A stretch of DNA of 39,892 bases from Sphingobacteriaceae bacterium (lineage in GTDB: Bacteria; Bacteroidota; Bacteroidia; Sphingobacteriales; Sphingobacteriaceae): the NCBI GenBank assembly GCA_947458875.1, contig CANGZD010000012.1, positions 1-39,892 on the forward strand. The letters run 5' to 3'. A program made the position numbers and the translations under genes. The notes beneath the pieces are model-generated. The model was not told the origin of the DNA, searched no databases, and saw nothing but the letters and a program-made list of their open reading frames with translations. How positions within the stretch are numbered: the stretch's first letter is position 1; each line of letters starts with the position of its first letter. Shown here piece by piece: positions 1 to 7,780 of this stretch.

Positions 1-6
1 ACGTTT

Positions 7-1887
7 ATGGCAAGCACAGCAATTCACGATACCGCCGCACACCACGATCATGGGCATCATCATGAAACATTCCTGACGAAGTATATCTTTTCTCAGGATC
101 ATAAAATGATTGCCAAACAATTCCTGATTACGGGAATTATCATGGGTGTCATCGCCATGTTCTTCTCTGTACTCTTCCGTTTACAATTAGGCTGGCCCGA
201 TAAGTCATTCCCTATTTTGGAAACTTTCCTGGGTAAATGGGCTGAGGGCGGCCGGATTAAACCCGATTTTTACCTGGCATTGGTAACCATTCACGGTACC
301 ATGATGGTATTCTTCGTGTTAACAGCAGGTTTGAGCGGTACCTTCAGTAACCTCTTAATTCCTTTGCAATTAGGTGCAAGAGACATGGCTTCGCCATTCC
401 TGAACATGTTATCTTACTGGTTCTTCTTCCTGGCCTGTGCCATTATGATGGGCTCTTTCTTCGTGGAAAGTGGGCCCGCCAGTGCCGGATGGACTATTTA
501 TCCGCCTTTATCTGCTTTGCCAAAGGCCATTGCCGGTTCCGGACTGGGGATGACCTTATGGTTGATCAGTATGACTTTATTCATTGCTTCTTCTTTAATG
601 GGAGCGCTGAACTACATCAGTACCGTACTGAATATGCGTACCAAAGGGATGGATCTGTGGAGAATGCCATTAACCATTTGGGCTTTCTTCTTAACAGCCA
701 TTGTGGGTGTATTATCTTTCCCAGTATTGGTATCAGCGGTTGTGTTATTGATCTTCGATCGTAGCTTCGGTACCAGTTTCTATTTATCAGATATCGTATT
801 ACAAGGTCAAATTTTACCGAACCAAGGTGGTAGCCCCATTTTATGGCAACACTTGTTCTGGTTCCTGGGTCACCCGGAAGTTTACATCGTATTGATGCCA
901 GCTTTAGGGATCACCTCCGAAGTAATTGCCACCAATGCACGTAAACCGATCTTCGGTTACCATGCGATGGTATACTCCTTAATTGGTATCACGGTATTAT
1001 CATTCATTGTGTGGGGGCACCACATGTTTGTAACCGGTATGAACCCATTCCTGGGCGGAGTATTCATGATCACGACCCTGATCATTGCGGTACCTTCAGC
1101 AGTGAAAACATTTAACTACTTGGCTACCCTGTGGCGTGGAAACATCCGTTTTACACCGGCCATGATGTTTGCCATCGGATTGGTTTCATTCTTCATTTCT
1201 GGTGGATTAACCGGCATTTTCTTAGGAAATGCAGCCTTAGATATCAACCTCCACGATACTTATTTCGTAGTAGCTCACTTCCACTTGGTAATGGGTTCTG
1301 CAGCCATCTTTGGTATGTTGAGTGGGGTGTACCACTGGTTCCCAAAAATGTTTGGTAGAATGATGGATGAAAAATTAGGTTACCTCCATTTCTGGCTGAC
1401 CTTCATCGGTGCATACCTGGTGTTTTTCCCAATGCACTTTATGGGATTAGATGGGGTGCCACGCCGTTACTATGCTTTCACCGAGTTTGAATTCATGAAA
1501 GAATGGTTAACCGTGAATACCTTCATTTCATGGGCTGCTATCATCGCTGCACTGGCACAGTTTGCATTTTTGTACAATTTCTTCTACTCGATGTTTTATG
1601 GAAAGAAAGCCAGTCAAAATCCTTGGGAGTCAAATACCCTCGAGTGGACTACTCCAGTAGAACATTTACATGGCAACTGGCCGGGAGAAATTCCAACCGT
1701 TCATCGTTGGCCTTATGATTATAGCAAACCCGGACATGATCAAGATTTCATTCCGCAAACCACGCCATTCTCAGAAACCATGAGCTCTAATTTGCCACAC
1801 GATTTTGAAGGCAATGTGGAAGCAGAACAGATACAAGAGAAATGGGTGAAAGAAAATAAAAAACCAGCTGCTCGTCAAAAAGCATAA
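7..1887 (+). CDS. ctaD: Cytochrome c oxidase subunit I
   Basis: Catalytic subunit of the aa3-type heme-copper oxidase: it reduces O2 to water at the heme a3-CuB site in the inner membrane and pumps protons. The 626-residue protein has about twelve hydrophobic segments. Visible signatures are the heme a ligand region VTIHGTMM, the CuB/cross-link motif GHPEVYI (its Glu is the mark of A1-type D-channel oxidases), the CuB pair WGHHMF, and the heme ligands in HDTYFVVAHFH. The ATG lies six bases into the window, so upstream signals are cut off; subunit II is not in the window and presumably precedes it. The first 20 residues are very rich in His. A terminator follows, separating it from ctaA. Family and role are certain. 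Confidence 0.98.
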   Translation: MASTAIHDTAAHHDHGHHHETFLTKYIFSQDHKMIAKQFLITGIIMGVIAMFFSVLFRLQLGWPDKSFPILETFLGKWAEGGRIKPDFYLALVTIHGTMMVFFVLTAGLSGTFSNLLIPLQLGARDMASPFLNMLSYWFFFLACAIMMGSFFVESGPASAGWTIYPPLSALPKAIAGSGLGMTLWLISMTLFIASSLMGALNYISTVLNMRTKGMDLWRMPLTIWAFFLTAIVGVLSFPVLVSAVVLLIFDRSFGTSFYLSDIVLQGQILPNQGGSPILWQHLFWFLGHPEVYIVLMPALGITSEVIATNARKPIFGYHAMVYSLIGITVLSFIVWGHHMFVTGMNPFLGGVFMITTLIIAVPSAVKTFNYLATLWRGNIRFTPAMMFAIGLVSFFISGGLTGIFLGNAALDINLHDTYFVVAHFHLVMGSAAIFGMLSGVYHWFPKMFGRMMDEKLGYLHFWLTFIGAYLVFFPMHFMGLDGVPRRYYAFTEFEFMKEWLTVNTFISWAAIIAALAQFAFLYNFFYSMFYGKKASQNPWESNTLEWTTPVEHLHGNWPGEIPTVHRWPYDYSKPGHDQDFIPQTTPFSETMSSNLPHDFEGNVEAEQIQEKWVKENKKPAARQKA

Positions 1888-1907
1888 TTCTTTTTAACGA
1901 ATCATTT

Positions 1908-1960
1908 TTAGGGTATCTGGCCTAAGTTTTTTAAGCTTATCAGATACCCTAATTTTTTAA
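1908..1960 (+). terminator. Rho-independent terminator after ctaD
   Basis: A perfect 12-bp stem (1908-1919 with 1941-1952, TTAGGGTATCTG and its complement) closes a loop that contains a further 4-bp TAAG/CTTA pairing. It is followed by a T-rich run (AATTTTTT). It sits 20 bases after the ctaD stop and 15 bases before the ctaA start, so it probably partly insulates the subunit genes from the heme and assembly genes. Confidence 0.8.
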
Positions 1961-1966
1961 CAGGAC

Positions 1967-3034
1967 ATGTACACCAAGGCCGAAAAACGATTTATTCGAA
2001 TAAACCTGATCAGCATCATCAGCTTGTTTGTGTTGATTTTGGCCGGAGGTGTGGTACGTAGTACAGGTTCTGGAATGGGATGCCCCGATTGGCCTAAATG
2101 TTTCGATCAGTACATCCCGCCTACCTCCTCCAGCGAACTCCCTGCCGATTATCAAAATAAATATGTTACCGGCCGGGTAATCAAAAATCAAAAATTTGCC
2201 AAAACCTTGGATGTTTTGGGTTATGGCGATTTAGCAGACCGTATCCGTAACGATCGTTCGATATTAGAACCCGAAGTGTTCAATGCTGCCAAAACCTGGA
2301 CAGAATACATCAACCGATTGATCGGGGCCTTAACTGGGTTGTTTCTTTTGGCTTGTGTTTTTTTCGCCTTACCTTACCTTAAATCTCGAAAGCGCATCTT
2401 TTTCCTAAGTTTGTTTAATGTCGTGTTGGTTGGCTTTCAGGCTTGGATGGGGTCCATTGTGGTATCTACTAATTTATTGGCCTGGGTGGTGACCGTTCAT
2501 ATGCTCCTGGCGTTTGTGATCGTGGCGATCACCATTTATACCTACTTCGATGCCAAAAATATTCATCTAAAATCGCCGTTTACCGCTCCTTTATTGGTTC
2601 GTATAATTGCTGGCCTTGTTTTAGCACTCACCTTGCTACAGGTTACTTTAGGTACCGAGGTGAGAGAGCAGATTGATGCCATTGCTACGGCAATGAATCA
2701 GTTGAACAGGGCTGATTGGGTTTCGAAAGTTGGCTTGCAATTTAATTTTCATCGCGATTTAGCCGTATTGGTTTTAGGAGCTAATTTCCTGTTGTTCCGT
2801 TTCGTATTCCGAATTTACGGTAATGGCACAGCATCTTTCCGGATGATGATCGCCTCTCTGAATCTCATTACGCTACAGTTGATAACTGGCTTATGTCTGT
2901 CTTATTTAGCCCTGCCTCCGGTTGCACAGGTAGCACATCTTCTGCTAGCTACTTTATTATTTAGCGCACAATTCTATTTATTCTTATCCCTTTCACGAGG
3001 CCAAATGCTTAGAAAGGAGGCCAGTGTTGAATAG
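1967..3034 (+). CDS. ctaA: Heme A synthase, COX15/CtaA family
   Basis: Oxidises the C8 methyl group of heme O to a formyl group, giving heme A for the oxidase; integral inner-membrane enzyme. The 355 residues form about eight membrane helices in two halves. The COX15/CtaA hallmark GCPDWPKC is at residues 38-45. Histidines that fit heme ligands are seen in VVTVHML, NFHRDLA and VAQVAHLL. The fourth expected site reads EYINRLIG (Glu113, Asn116), with Asn where the Bacillus-type protein has His. It starts with ATG 15 bases after the terminator and overlaps ctaB by 11 bases, so the two are translationally coupled, as suits successive steps of heme modification. Confidence 0.95.
   Translation: MYTKAEKRFIRINLISIISLFVLILAGGVVRSTGSGMGCPDWPKCFDQYIPPTSSSELPADYQNKYVTGRVIKNQKFAKTLDVLGYGDLADRIRNDRSILEPEVFNAAKTWTEYINRLIGALTGLFLLACVFFALPYLKSRKRIFFLSLFNVVLVGFQAWMGSIVVSTNLLAWVVTVHMLLAFVIVAITIYTYFDAKNIHLKSPFTAPLLVRIIAGLVLALTLLQVTLGTEVREQIDAIATAMNQLNRADWVSKVGLQFNFHRDLAVLVLGANFLLFRFVFRIYGNGTASFRMMIASLNLITLQLITGLCLSYLALPPVAQVAHLLLATLLFSAQFYLFLSLSRGQMLRKEASVE
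3013..3020 (+). promoter_or_regulatory. Shine-Dalgarno-like site before ctaB
   Basis: AAAGGAGG lies inside the end of ctaA, 3 bases before the ctaB GTG (3024) and 6 before the adjoining TTG (3027). Strong Shine-Dalgarno sequences are rare in Bacteroidota, so this one stands out. It supports translation starting at the GTG-TTG pair inside ctaA rather than further downstream. Confidence 0.5.
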
Positions 3035-3893
3035 CTTTGTGTCAGATTTTGTGAAGTTGGTAAAACTCCGTCTTAGTTTTTTGGTGGTATTTTCTGCCTC
3101 GATCTCTTTCTTGATCGGAAGCAAAGAGCAAGGACATATAGATTGGTGGAATTGGGCCATCCTGACTTTAGGAGGTTTTTTGGTGACCGCTGCAGCGAAT
3201 GGTTTCAACGAAATTATCGAGAAGGATCTTGATAAATTGATGAAACGTACAGCCGACCGGCCCATCCCGGCCGGCCATATGACCACTGGACAAGCATTGG
3301 TTTTGAGTTTAACCATGGGCATTCTCGGGACCATCATTTTATTAGAGTTGAACTTCCTTACAGGAGTTTTGGCCGTTTTCTCCATCATGCTGTATGCCTT
3401 TGTGTATACACCCATGAAAAGGAAATCGCCGATTGCCGTTTTTATTGGTGCAATTCCCGGTGCCTTACCGCCATTAATTGGCTATTTTGCCGCATTTGCC
3501 AATCCGCAAATCTCATGGATTCCGATCATTTTGTTTTTGATTCAGTTTGCTTGGCAATTCCCGCATTTTTGGGCTATAGCCTGGGTGTTAGACGATGATT
3601 ACAAAAAAGCAGGCTTCCGTTTGCTACCCACCACCAGGCCCGATAAATGGAGCGCATTTATTATTTTACTGAGTACCATTATCTTGATTCCGGTAAGCTT
3701 AATGCCCACCATATACCACTTTGGCGGATATGCTGTGGCGGGAATTTCCCTGCTCATTGGTTTGTATTTTTTGTACACAGCTGTCCAGTTTTATCGTTGC
3801 TTAGATATTACATCCGCCAGAAAAATGATGTATGTTTCGTTTGTATATTTGCCCATCGTTCAATTAAGTTTATTGTTTGATTTTATTCCCTGA
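3024..3893 (+). CDS. ctaB: Protoheme IX farnesyltransferase (heme O synthase)
   Basis: Transfers a farnesyl group to protoheme IX to make heme O, the substrate of CtaA. UbiA-superfamily membrane protein of 289 residues with about eight or nine helices. The first polyprenyl-diphosphate/Mg motif is seen as NEIIEKDLDKLMKRT followed by RPIP near residues 64-85, the usual CyoE/CtaB signature; the second is near VLDDDYKKAG. The start is GTG with TTG as second codon, inside the end of ctaA behind AAAGGAGG, so expression is tied to ctaA. The stop lies 2 bases before the next ATG. Size and motifs are normal for the family. Confidence 0.96.
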   Translation: MLNSFVSDFVKLVKLRLSFLVVFSASISFLIGSKEQGHIDWWNWAILTLGGFLVTAAANGFNEIIEKDLDKLMKRTADRPIPAGHMTTGQALVLSLTMGILGTIILLELNFLTGVLAVFSIMLYAFVYTPMKRKSPIAVFIGAIPGALPPLIGYFAAFANPQISWIPIILFLIQFAWQFPHFWAIAWVLDDDYKKAGFRLLPTTRPDKWSAFIILLSTIILIPVSLMPTIYHFGGYAVAGISLLIGLYFLYTAVQFYRCLDITSARKMMYVSFVYLPIVQLSLLFDFIP

Positions 3894-3895
3894 CT

Positions 3896-4477
3896 ATGAT
3901 TATGACCAACACTATTGAACAAGACAAATCCAATCTAAAAGCCAAAAAATTCTTGGTTTGGCTTTTTATCATCTCCTCATTTATGCTCTTTGCGGCATTA
4001 ACGAGCGGTTTTATTGTATACACTGCAGGAAGTGTAGAAAGAGGGATCAAAATTTCATTACCCCAGGCATTTATTTGGAGCACGGCGCTGATCTTTATCA
4101 GCAGTATCACCATGCATATGGCCTACCTCTCTGCTAAAAGATTGCAATTCCAAAAACAACAACAATACCTATTGCTCACCGTTGCTTTAGGTTTGGCTTT
4201 CTTCGGATTGCAACTCTATTCCTGGAAATACCTGATTGATCAAGGTATTTATTTCGTTAATCCTAATGCCTCACAGTCATTCCTTTATATTTTTACGGGA
4301 GCACATTTGGTACACGTTTTTGCCGGTATCGTAATGGTGTTAAATACCTGGTACGGAAAGCTTAAAAATATACCTCAGCTCAATAATTTATTCCGTCTGG
4401 AAGTGACGTCAATTTTTTGGCATTTTATAGATATACTATGGATTTATCTATATGTTTTCTTACTTTTGAACCAATAA
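3896..4477 (+). CDS. Cytochrome c oxidase subunit III-family protein, first copy
   Basis: Membrane protein of 193 residues with five predicted helices, matching the C-terminal five-helix core of heme-copper oxidase subunit III. Helix signatures GAHLVHVFAG (near 140) and WHFIDILWIYLY at the C-terminus correspond to the lipid-binding helices of subunit III. It follows ctaB after 2 bases and precedes a second, longer subunit III gene. Bacteroidota cox clusters commonly carry two such genes side by side; whether both enter one complex or one is an assembly or stability factor cannot be told from sequence. The alternative in-frame ATG at 3902 would remove two residues. Confidence 0.9.
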   Translation: MIMTNTIEQDKSNLKAKKFLVWLFIISSFMLFAALTSGFIVYTAGSVERGIKISLPQAFIWSTALIFISSITMHMAYLSAKRLQFQKQQQYLLLTVALGLAFFGLQLYSWKYLIDQGIYFVNPNASQSFLYIFTGAHLVHVFAGIVMVLNTWYGKLKNIPQLNNLFRLEVTSIFWHFIDILWIYLYVFLLLNQ

Positions 4478-4499
4478 TTTTTACCTTATAAAATTCTAA

Positions 4500-5189
4500 A
4501 TGAGTACTACGGTATCACCACTAGATCGAGTTAAAACCGGCGCCTGGAGTGGCGGGAAATCACCATTTGAAGTAGAGTACGGAAAATTGATGATGTGGTT
4601 TTTCTTATTGTCCGATGCATTCACATTTTCAGCATTCTTAATCTATTATGGCGCCCAGCGTTTCAGTAAATTAACCTGGCCCGATCCGGATGTAGTTTTC
4701 CAATCTATACCTGGTGTAGCCGATCATGGTTATCCACTGGTTTTCGTGGGCATCATGACTTTTATTCTCATCATGAGTTCAGTAACCATGGTATTGGCAG
4801 TAGAGGCAGGTCATCGTAATTCGAAAAAAGAAGTAGTCACCTGGATGATCTGGACCATCATTGGTGGTTTCATGTTTCTAGGTTGTCAGGCTTTAGAGTG
4901 GACTCACTTGCACCACGAAGGATATTGGTGGGGAAGCATTCCGGCAAGTTATACCGGTGTAGATACGATTGGCGCACTACAGTTCGCAAACTTATTTTTC
5001 ACCATTACCGGTTTCCACGGTTTCCACGTATTTACGGGGGTATTGATCAATGTCATTATTTTATGCATGGTACTTTTCAATGTATTTGAAAAACGTGGAT
5101 CCTACCTGATGGTAGAAAAAGTAGGCCTCTATTGGCACTTTGTCGATTTAGTTTGGGTATTCGTATTTACATTCTTCTACTTAGTTTAA
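4500..5189 (+). CDS. ctaE: Cytochrome c oxidase subunit III
   Basis: Subunit III of the aa3 oxidase, 229 residues with five to six membrane helices. It stabilises the catalytic core and proton uptake and does not bind redox metals. Visible signatures are ALEWTHL in the third helix, FHGFHVFTG in the fourth and YWHFVDLVWVFVFTFFY at the C-terminus, the classic subunit III ending. It is about 36 residues longer than the preceding paralogue, mainly at the N-terminus and in the loop with WTHLHHEGYWWG. It starts 22 bases after its paralogue and lies 18 bases before the subunit IV gene, in one operon. Confidence 0.95.
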   Translation: MSTTVSPLDRVKTGAWSGGKSPFEVEYGKLMMWFFLLSDAFTFSAFLIYYGAQRFSKLTWPDPDVVFQSIPGVADHGYPLVFVGIMTFILIMSSVTMVLAVEAGHRNSKKEVVTWMIWTIIGGFMFLGCQALEWTHLHHEGYWWGSIPASYTGVDTIGALQFANLFFTITGFHGFHVFTGVLINVIILCMVLFNVFEKRGSYLMVEKVGLYWHFVDLVWVFVFTFFYLV

Positions 5190-5207
5190 ATTTCAGCAAA
5201 ACAACAT

Positions 5208-5546
5208 ATGGCTGCAGAACACACACACGAACATGCCGGAGAGCATGCATCAATGACCAAAGGTAAAATCTGGCAGGTATTCTTTTACCTTTTGGGTATT
5301 ACCGCACTGGAGTTCTTTATTGCACTTTACTTAATTCCGAAGGGAATGGTTTCTCATGGTATTGGTAATTTCGCTTATATCGTATTAACCTTGGTAAAAG
5401 CATTTTACATTGTTGCCTATTTTATGCACCTCAAGTTTGAGAAGTTTGCATTAAAAACTGGTATCGTAGTATCATTAATTTTCATTGTATATTTTATCAT
5501 ATTGATGCTTACAGAAGGTTCATACATGTACCTTCACATGAATTGA
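5208..5546 (+). CDS. Cytochrome c oxidase subunit IV, prokaryotic type
   Basis: Small oxidase subunit of 112 residues with three helices, matching the prokaryotic COX4/CyoD-like family: TM1 residues 23-43, TM2 about 50-70 ending in the typical AYFMHLKFEK, TM3 about 78-100. It probably aids assembly or stability of the subunit I/III core. The first 15 residues are His-rich (HTHEHAGEHA). Its TGA stop shares one base with the ATG of the following Sco gene (TGATG), a sign of translational coupling between the last structural subunit and the copper chaperone. Confidence 0.88.
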   Translation: MAAEHTHEHAGEHASMTKGKIWQVFFYLLGITALEFFIALYLIPKGMVSHGIGNFAYIVLTLVKAFYIVAYFMHLKFEKFALKTGIVVSLIFIVYFIILMLTEGSYMYLHMN

Positions 5547-6253
5547 TGGATCTGCCAAAATTCACAATCAAAAAAATATTAATCCTGGTCATCCTCTTAG
5601 CGGTACCGGGATTTTTATATTGGATGCTAACCGAAAAGGGGAAAAACCGATACAAGGCATTGCCTTTTTTTGGCCCCAAGCAAGTAGCCAACACCTTCCA
5701 CAAGGTACGTGGTAAGCAGATTCCAGACACTATTTATCACACTATTCGCGATTTCAGTCTTACCAATCAGGATGGAGCTAATTACCAATTCCCGGCAGAT
5801 AGCCCAAAGATTACGGTTGTCAATTTCTTTTTTAGCCGTTGCGAGTCTTTCTGCCTAGCCATGATCTTGCAGATGAAACGAGTATCAGACACATTCGCCC
5901 GTAATCGTATGCTACAGTTTGTATCCATCAGTGTCGATCCGGCAAACGACCAACCGGAAGTACTTTCTGCCTACGCACAAAAAAATAATATCAACAGAAA
6001 AAAATGGGATTTATTGACAGGTTCTCCGGACTTTATTTATGAACTGGCCAAGCAAGATTTCTTGCTCGATGCGATGCCCGATCCGGAAAAGGCCGACAAT
6101 TACATCCATTCTCCTATGCTGGTGCTCATCGATCCTCAAAAACGGATCAGGGGCTATTACGACTCCTTGAGTAAAGAACAAATGGATAAACTCAATGATG
6201 AGATTAAGGTATTGATTGCCGAAGAATTGAGAAAAATAAAAGCCGAATTTTAA
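5546..6253 (+). CDS. Sco1/SenC-type copper chaperone
   Basis: Delivers copper to, or reduces, the CuA site of oxidase subunit II. The 235-residue protein has one N-terminal membrane anchor (residues 10-28) and a periplasmic thioredoxin-like domain. The copper ligands are present: CESFC (Cys99 and Cys103) and His188 in NYIHSPM. The ATG at 5546, which overlaps the preceding stop by one base, is preferred over the TTG one codon earlier. Together with ctaA and ctaB it gives the cluster both metal and heme cofactor supply. Sco proteins are also proposed to act as thiol reductases; the complete Cys2His set favours a copper role. Confidence 0.93.
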   Translation: MDLPKFTIKKILILVILLAVPGFLYWMLTEKGKNRYKALPFFGPKQVANTFHKVRGKQIPDTIYHTIRDFSLTNQDGANYQFPADSPKITVVNFFFSRCESFCLAMILQMKRVSDTFARNRMLQFVSISVDPANDQPEVLSAYAQKNNINRKKWDLLTGSPDFIYELAKQDFLLDAMPDPEKADNYIHSPMLVLIDPQKRIRGYYDSLSKEQMDKLNDEIKVLIAEELRKIKAEF

Positions 6254-6266
6254 ATCATTTAAGCAT

Positions 6267-6797
6267 ATGAACGATAAATTAATTTTCAGACTGGTAATGG
6301 TGGTTTCTGTAGTAGTGTTTGCCGTGGTAGTCATCTTGAACCGTAAACTCATCCCGGTAAGTATTCCCACTCCGGAGTTTGTATACTTCCTGCCAAAATT
6401 AAATGCCATCATCAATGCCAGCTGTTCAGTTCTTTTAATGCTTTCTCTCTATCAGATCAAGCAAAAAAACATAGAGCGTCACAAGCGTTTGAACATCCTT
6501 ACTTTCCTACTATCCTCACTTTTTCTGGTATCCTATATTATTTTCCATTATTTCGTGAAGGAAACTACTTATGGAGGTGAGGGCATCGTCAAATACATTT
6601 ACTATATCATCCTCATTACTCATATTGTGCTGGCGGCTGCAGTATTACCATTGGTGCTATTGAGTTTCAATAACGGTTTAAAACTACAAGTTGAGAAACA
6701 TCGTAAACTGGTTCGCTACACTTATCCGATTTGGTTGTACGTAACCATAACCGGTGTCATTGTCTACTTAATGATTTCGCCCTACTATACATTTTAA
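6267..6797 (+). CDS. DUF420 membrane protein, likely oxidase assembly factor
   Basis: A 176-residue protein with about five helices, matching the DUF420/YozB family. In Staphylococcus aureus the DUF420 protein CtaM is needed for active aa3 oxidase, so a role in maturing the oxidase is likely. Four histidines are spaced through the helices (His72 in IERHKRL, His94 in IIFHYF, His119 in ITHIVL, His145 in EKHRKLVR), a pattern that would suit heme or metal binding; this is inference. The C-terminal TYPIWLYVTITGVIVYLM is typical of the family. It starts 13 bases after the Sco gene, in the same operon. Confidence 0.85.
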   Translation: MNDKLIFRLVMVVSVVVFAVVVILNRKLIPVSIPTPEFVYFLPKLNAIINASCSVLLMLSLYQIKQKNIERHKRLNILTFLLSSLFLVSYIIFHYFVKETTYGGEGIVKYIYYIILITHIVLAAAVLPLVLLSFNNGLKLQVEKHRKLVRYTYPIWLYVTITGVIVYLMISPYYTF

Positions 6798-6823
6798 GAC
6801 GGTATATTAGGTATATTTGTATC

Positions 6824-7096
6824 ATGAAAATGCGGAAATTATTTTTTGTTGCCTTGTTCTCCAGCTTGCTGTTTACCGGTAAAGAAGTTCATGCCCAATG
6901 TGCCATGTGTACCTTGAATGCAGAAAACTCCGTAAAAAATGGCAATACACAAGGAAAGGGCTTAAATAACGGCATTTTATATCTCTTGGCTGCACCCTAT
7001 TTAGCCATTGCCGGAGTAGGCTACGTGTGGTACAAAAAGTATCGCCGTAAAAATGTAGCCCTACACGTTAAAGACGAAAAAATCAACCTTAACTAA
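6824..7096 (+). CDS. Small membrane protein with periplasmic CxxC
   Basis: Unrecognised 90-residue protein. Residues 1-24 look like a secretion signal ending in VHA-Q; right after the likely cleavage site comes CAMC (Cys26, Cys29). One membrane helix follows (about 48-70), then a basic tail (KKYRRK) that should lie in the cytoplasm. The mature protein would thus be a tiny bitopic protein with a periplasmic dithiol. It lies 26 bases after the DUF420 gene in a run of oxidase assembly genes, which suggests a role with copper or thiol chemistry, though nothing proves it. The ATG at 6824 is preferred; an upstream extension would overlap the DUF420 gene without a signal peptide. Confidence 0.8.
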   Translation: MKMRKLFFVALFSSLLFTGKEVHAQCAMCTLNAENSVKNGNTQGKGLNNGILYLLAAPYLAIAGVGYVWYKKYRRKNVALHVKDEKINLN

Positions 7097-7106
7097 ACCA
7101 ACATAT

Positions 7107-7769
7107 ATGCTCCAGCCCGCTACCTTTCAATTTTTGCAAGGGGTTAAAGAAAACAATAGCAGGGATTGGTTTCTGGAGCATAAAGCCCAGTTCGAAGTCG
7201 CTAAGCAAGATGTATTTGATTTAGCGAAACAACTCATTCCCGGAATTGCAGCTTTCGATCCGACAATTCCCTCTGACTTGGATCCGAAGCTTTGTGTAAT
7301 GCGCATCTACCGCGATGTGCGCTTTAGTAAAGATAAAAGACCCTATAAAGAAAATTTCGCCATCGCCATTTCGGCAAAGGGTAAAAATTTCGATGGTCCG
7401 GGATATTATTTACACATCCATCCCGAATCCTCTTTTTTGGCTGGGGGCTGCTGGATGCCACAGTCCGATGAACTAAAAGCCATACGCCAGGAGATTGATT
7501 ACAACGGCGATGAATTCAGGGCGATTGTTAAAGATCCAGACTTTGAGCGCTATTTCGGTGGCCTAAACACCACCGAGACGCTCAAGACCGTTCCTAAAGG
7601 ATATGAGGCAGATCATCCGGATATCCACTGGTTAAAATTGAAAAGTTTTACCGCAGATCATGCACTATCTGTGGATGATTTGGTAAAAGCACCTACCGTT
7701 AAAAACTTACTAGCAGGCTTCGAAAAACTATATCCTTTCATGTGCTTTCTGAGAAACGCTTTATCCTAA
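7107..7769 (+). CDS. DUF2461 family protein
   Basis: Soluble 220-residue protein matching the DUF2461/TIGR02453 family, whose biochemical role is unknown. Family signatures are the N-terminal FLQGVKENNSRDWFLEHK, then MRIYRDVRFSKDKRPYKENF around residues 68-87, and GPGYYLHIHPESSFLAGGCW around 104-125. Length is typical. It starts with ATG 10 bases after the small CxxC gene and lies 11 bases before an OmpA-like gene, so it may ride in the transcript of the cox cluster, but no functional link to respiration is known. Confidence 0.88.
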   Translation: MLQPATFQFLQGVKENNSRDWFLEHKAQFEVAKQDVFDLAKQLIPGIAAFDPTIPSDLDPKLCVMRIYRDVRFSKDKRPYKENFAIAISAKGKNFDGPGYYLHIHPESSFLAGGCWMPQSDELKAIRQEIDYNGDEFRAIVKDPDFERYFGGLNTTETLKTVPKGYEADHPDIHWLKLKSFTADHALSVDDLVKAPTVKNLLAGFEKLYPFMCFLRNALS

Positions 7770-7780
7770 ATAATTTATAA

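Noticed and set aside
2993-3415. 140-codon open frame on the minus strand across ctaA/ctaB
   Set aside because: It lies wholly opposite the well-supported ctaB and ctaA coding sequences, has a low-complexity Lys/Ser-rich translation and no family features.
6812-6819. Exact TAnnTTTG (TATATTTG) just before the small CxxC gene
   Set aside because: It ends only 4 bases before the ATG, so transcription would begin at or after the start codon, and no minus-33 box is present; likely chance in AT-rich DNA.
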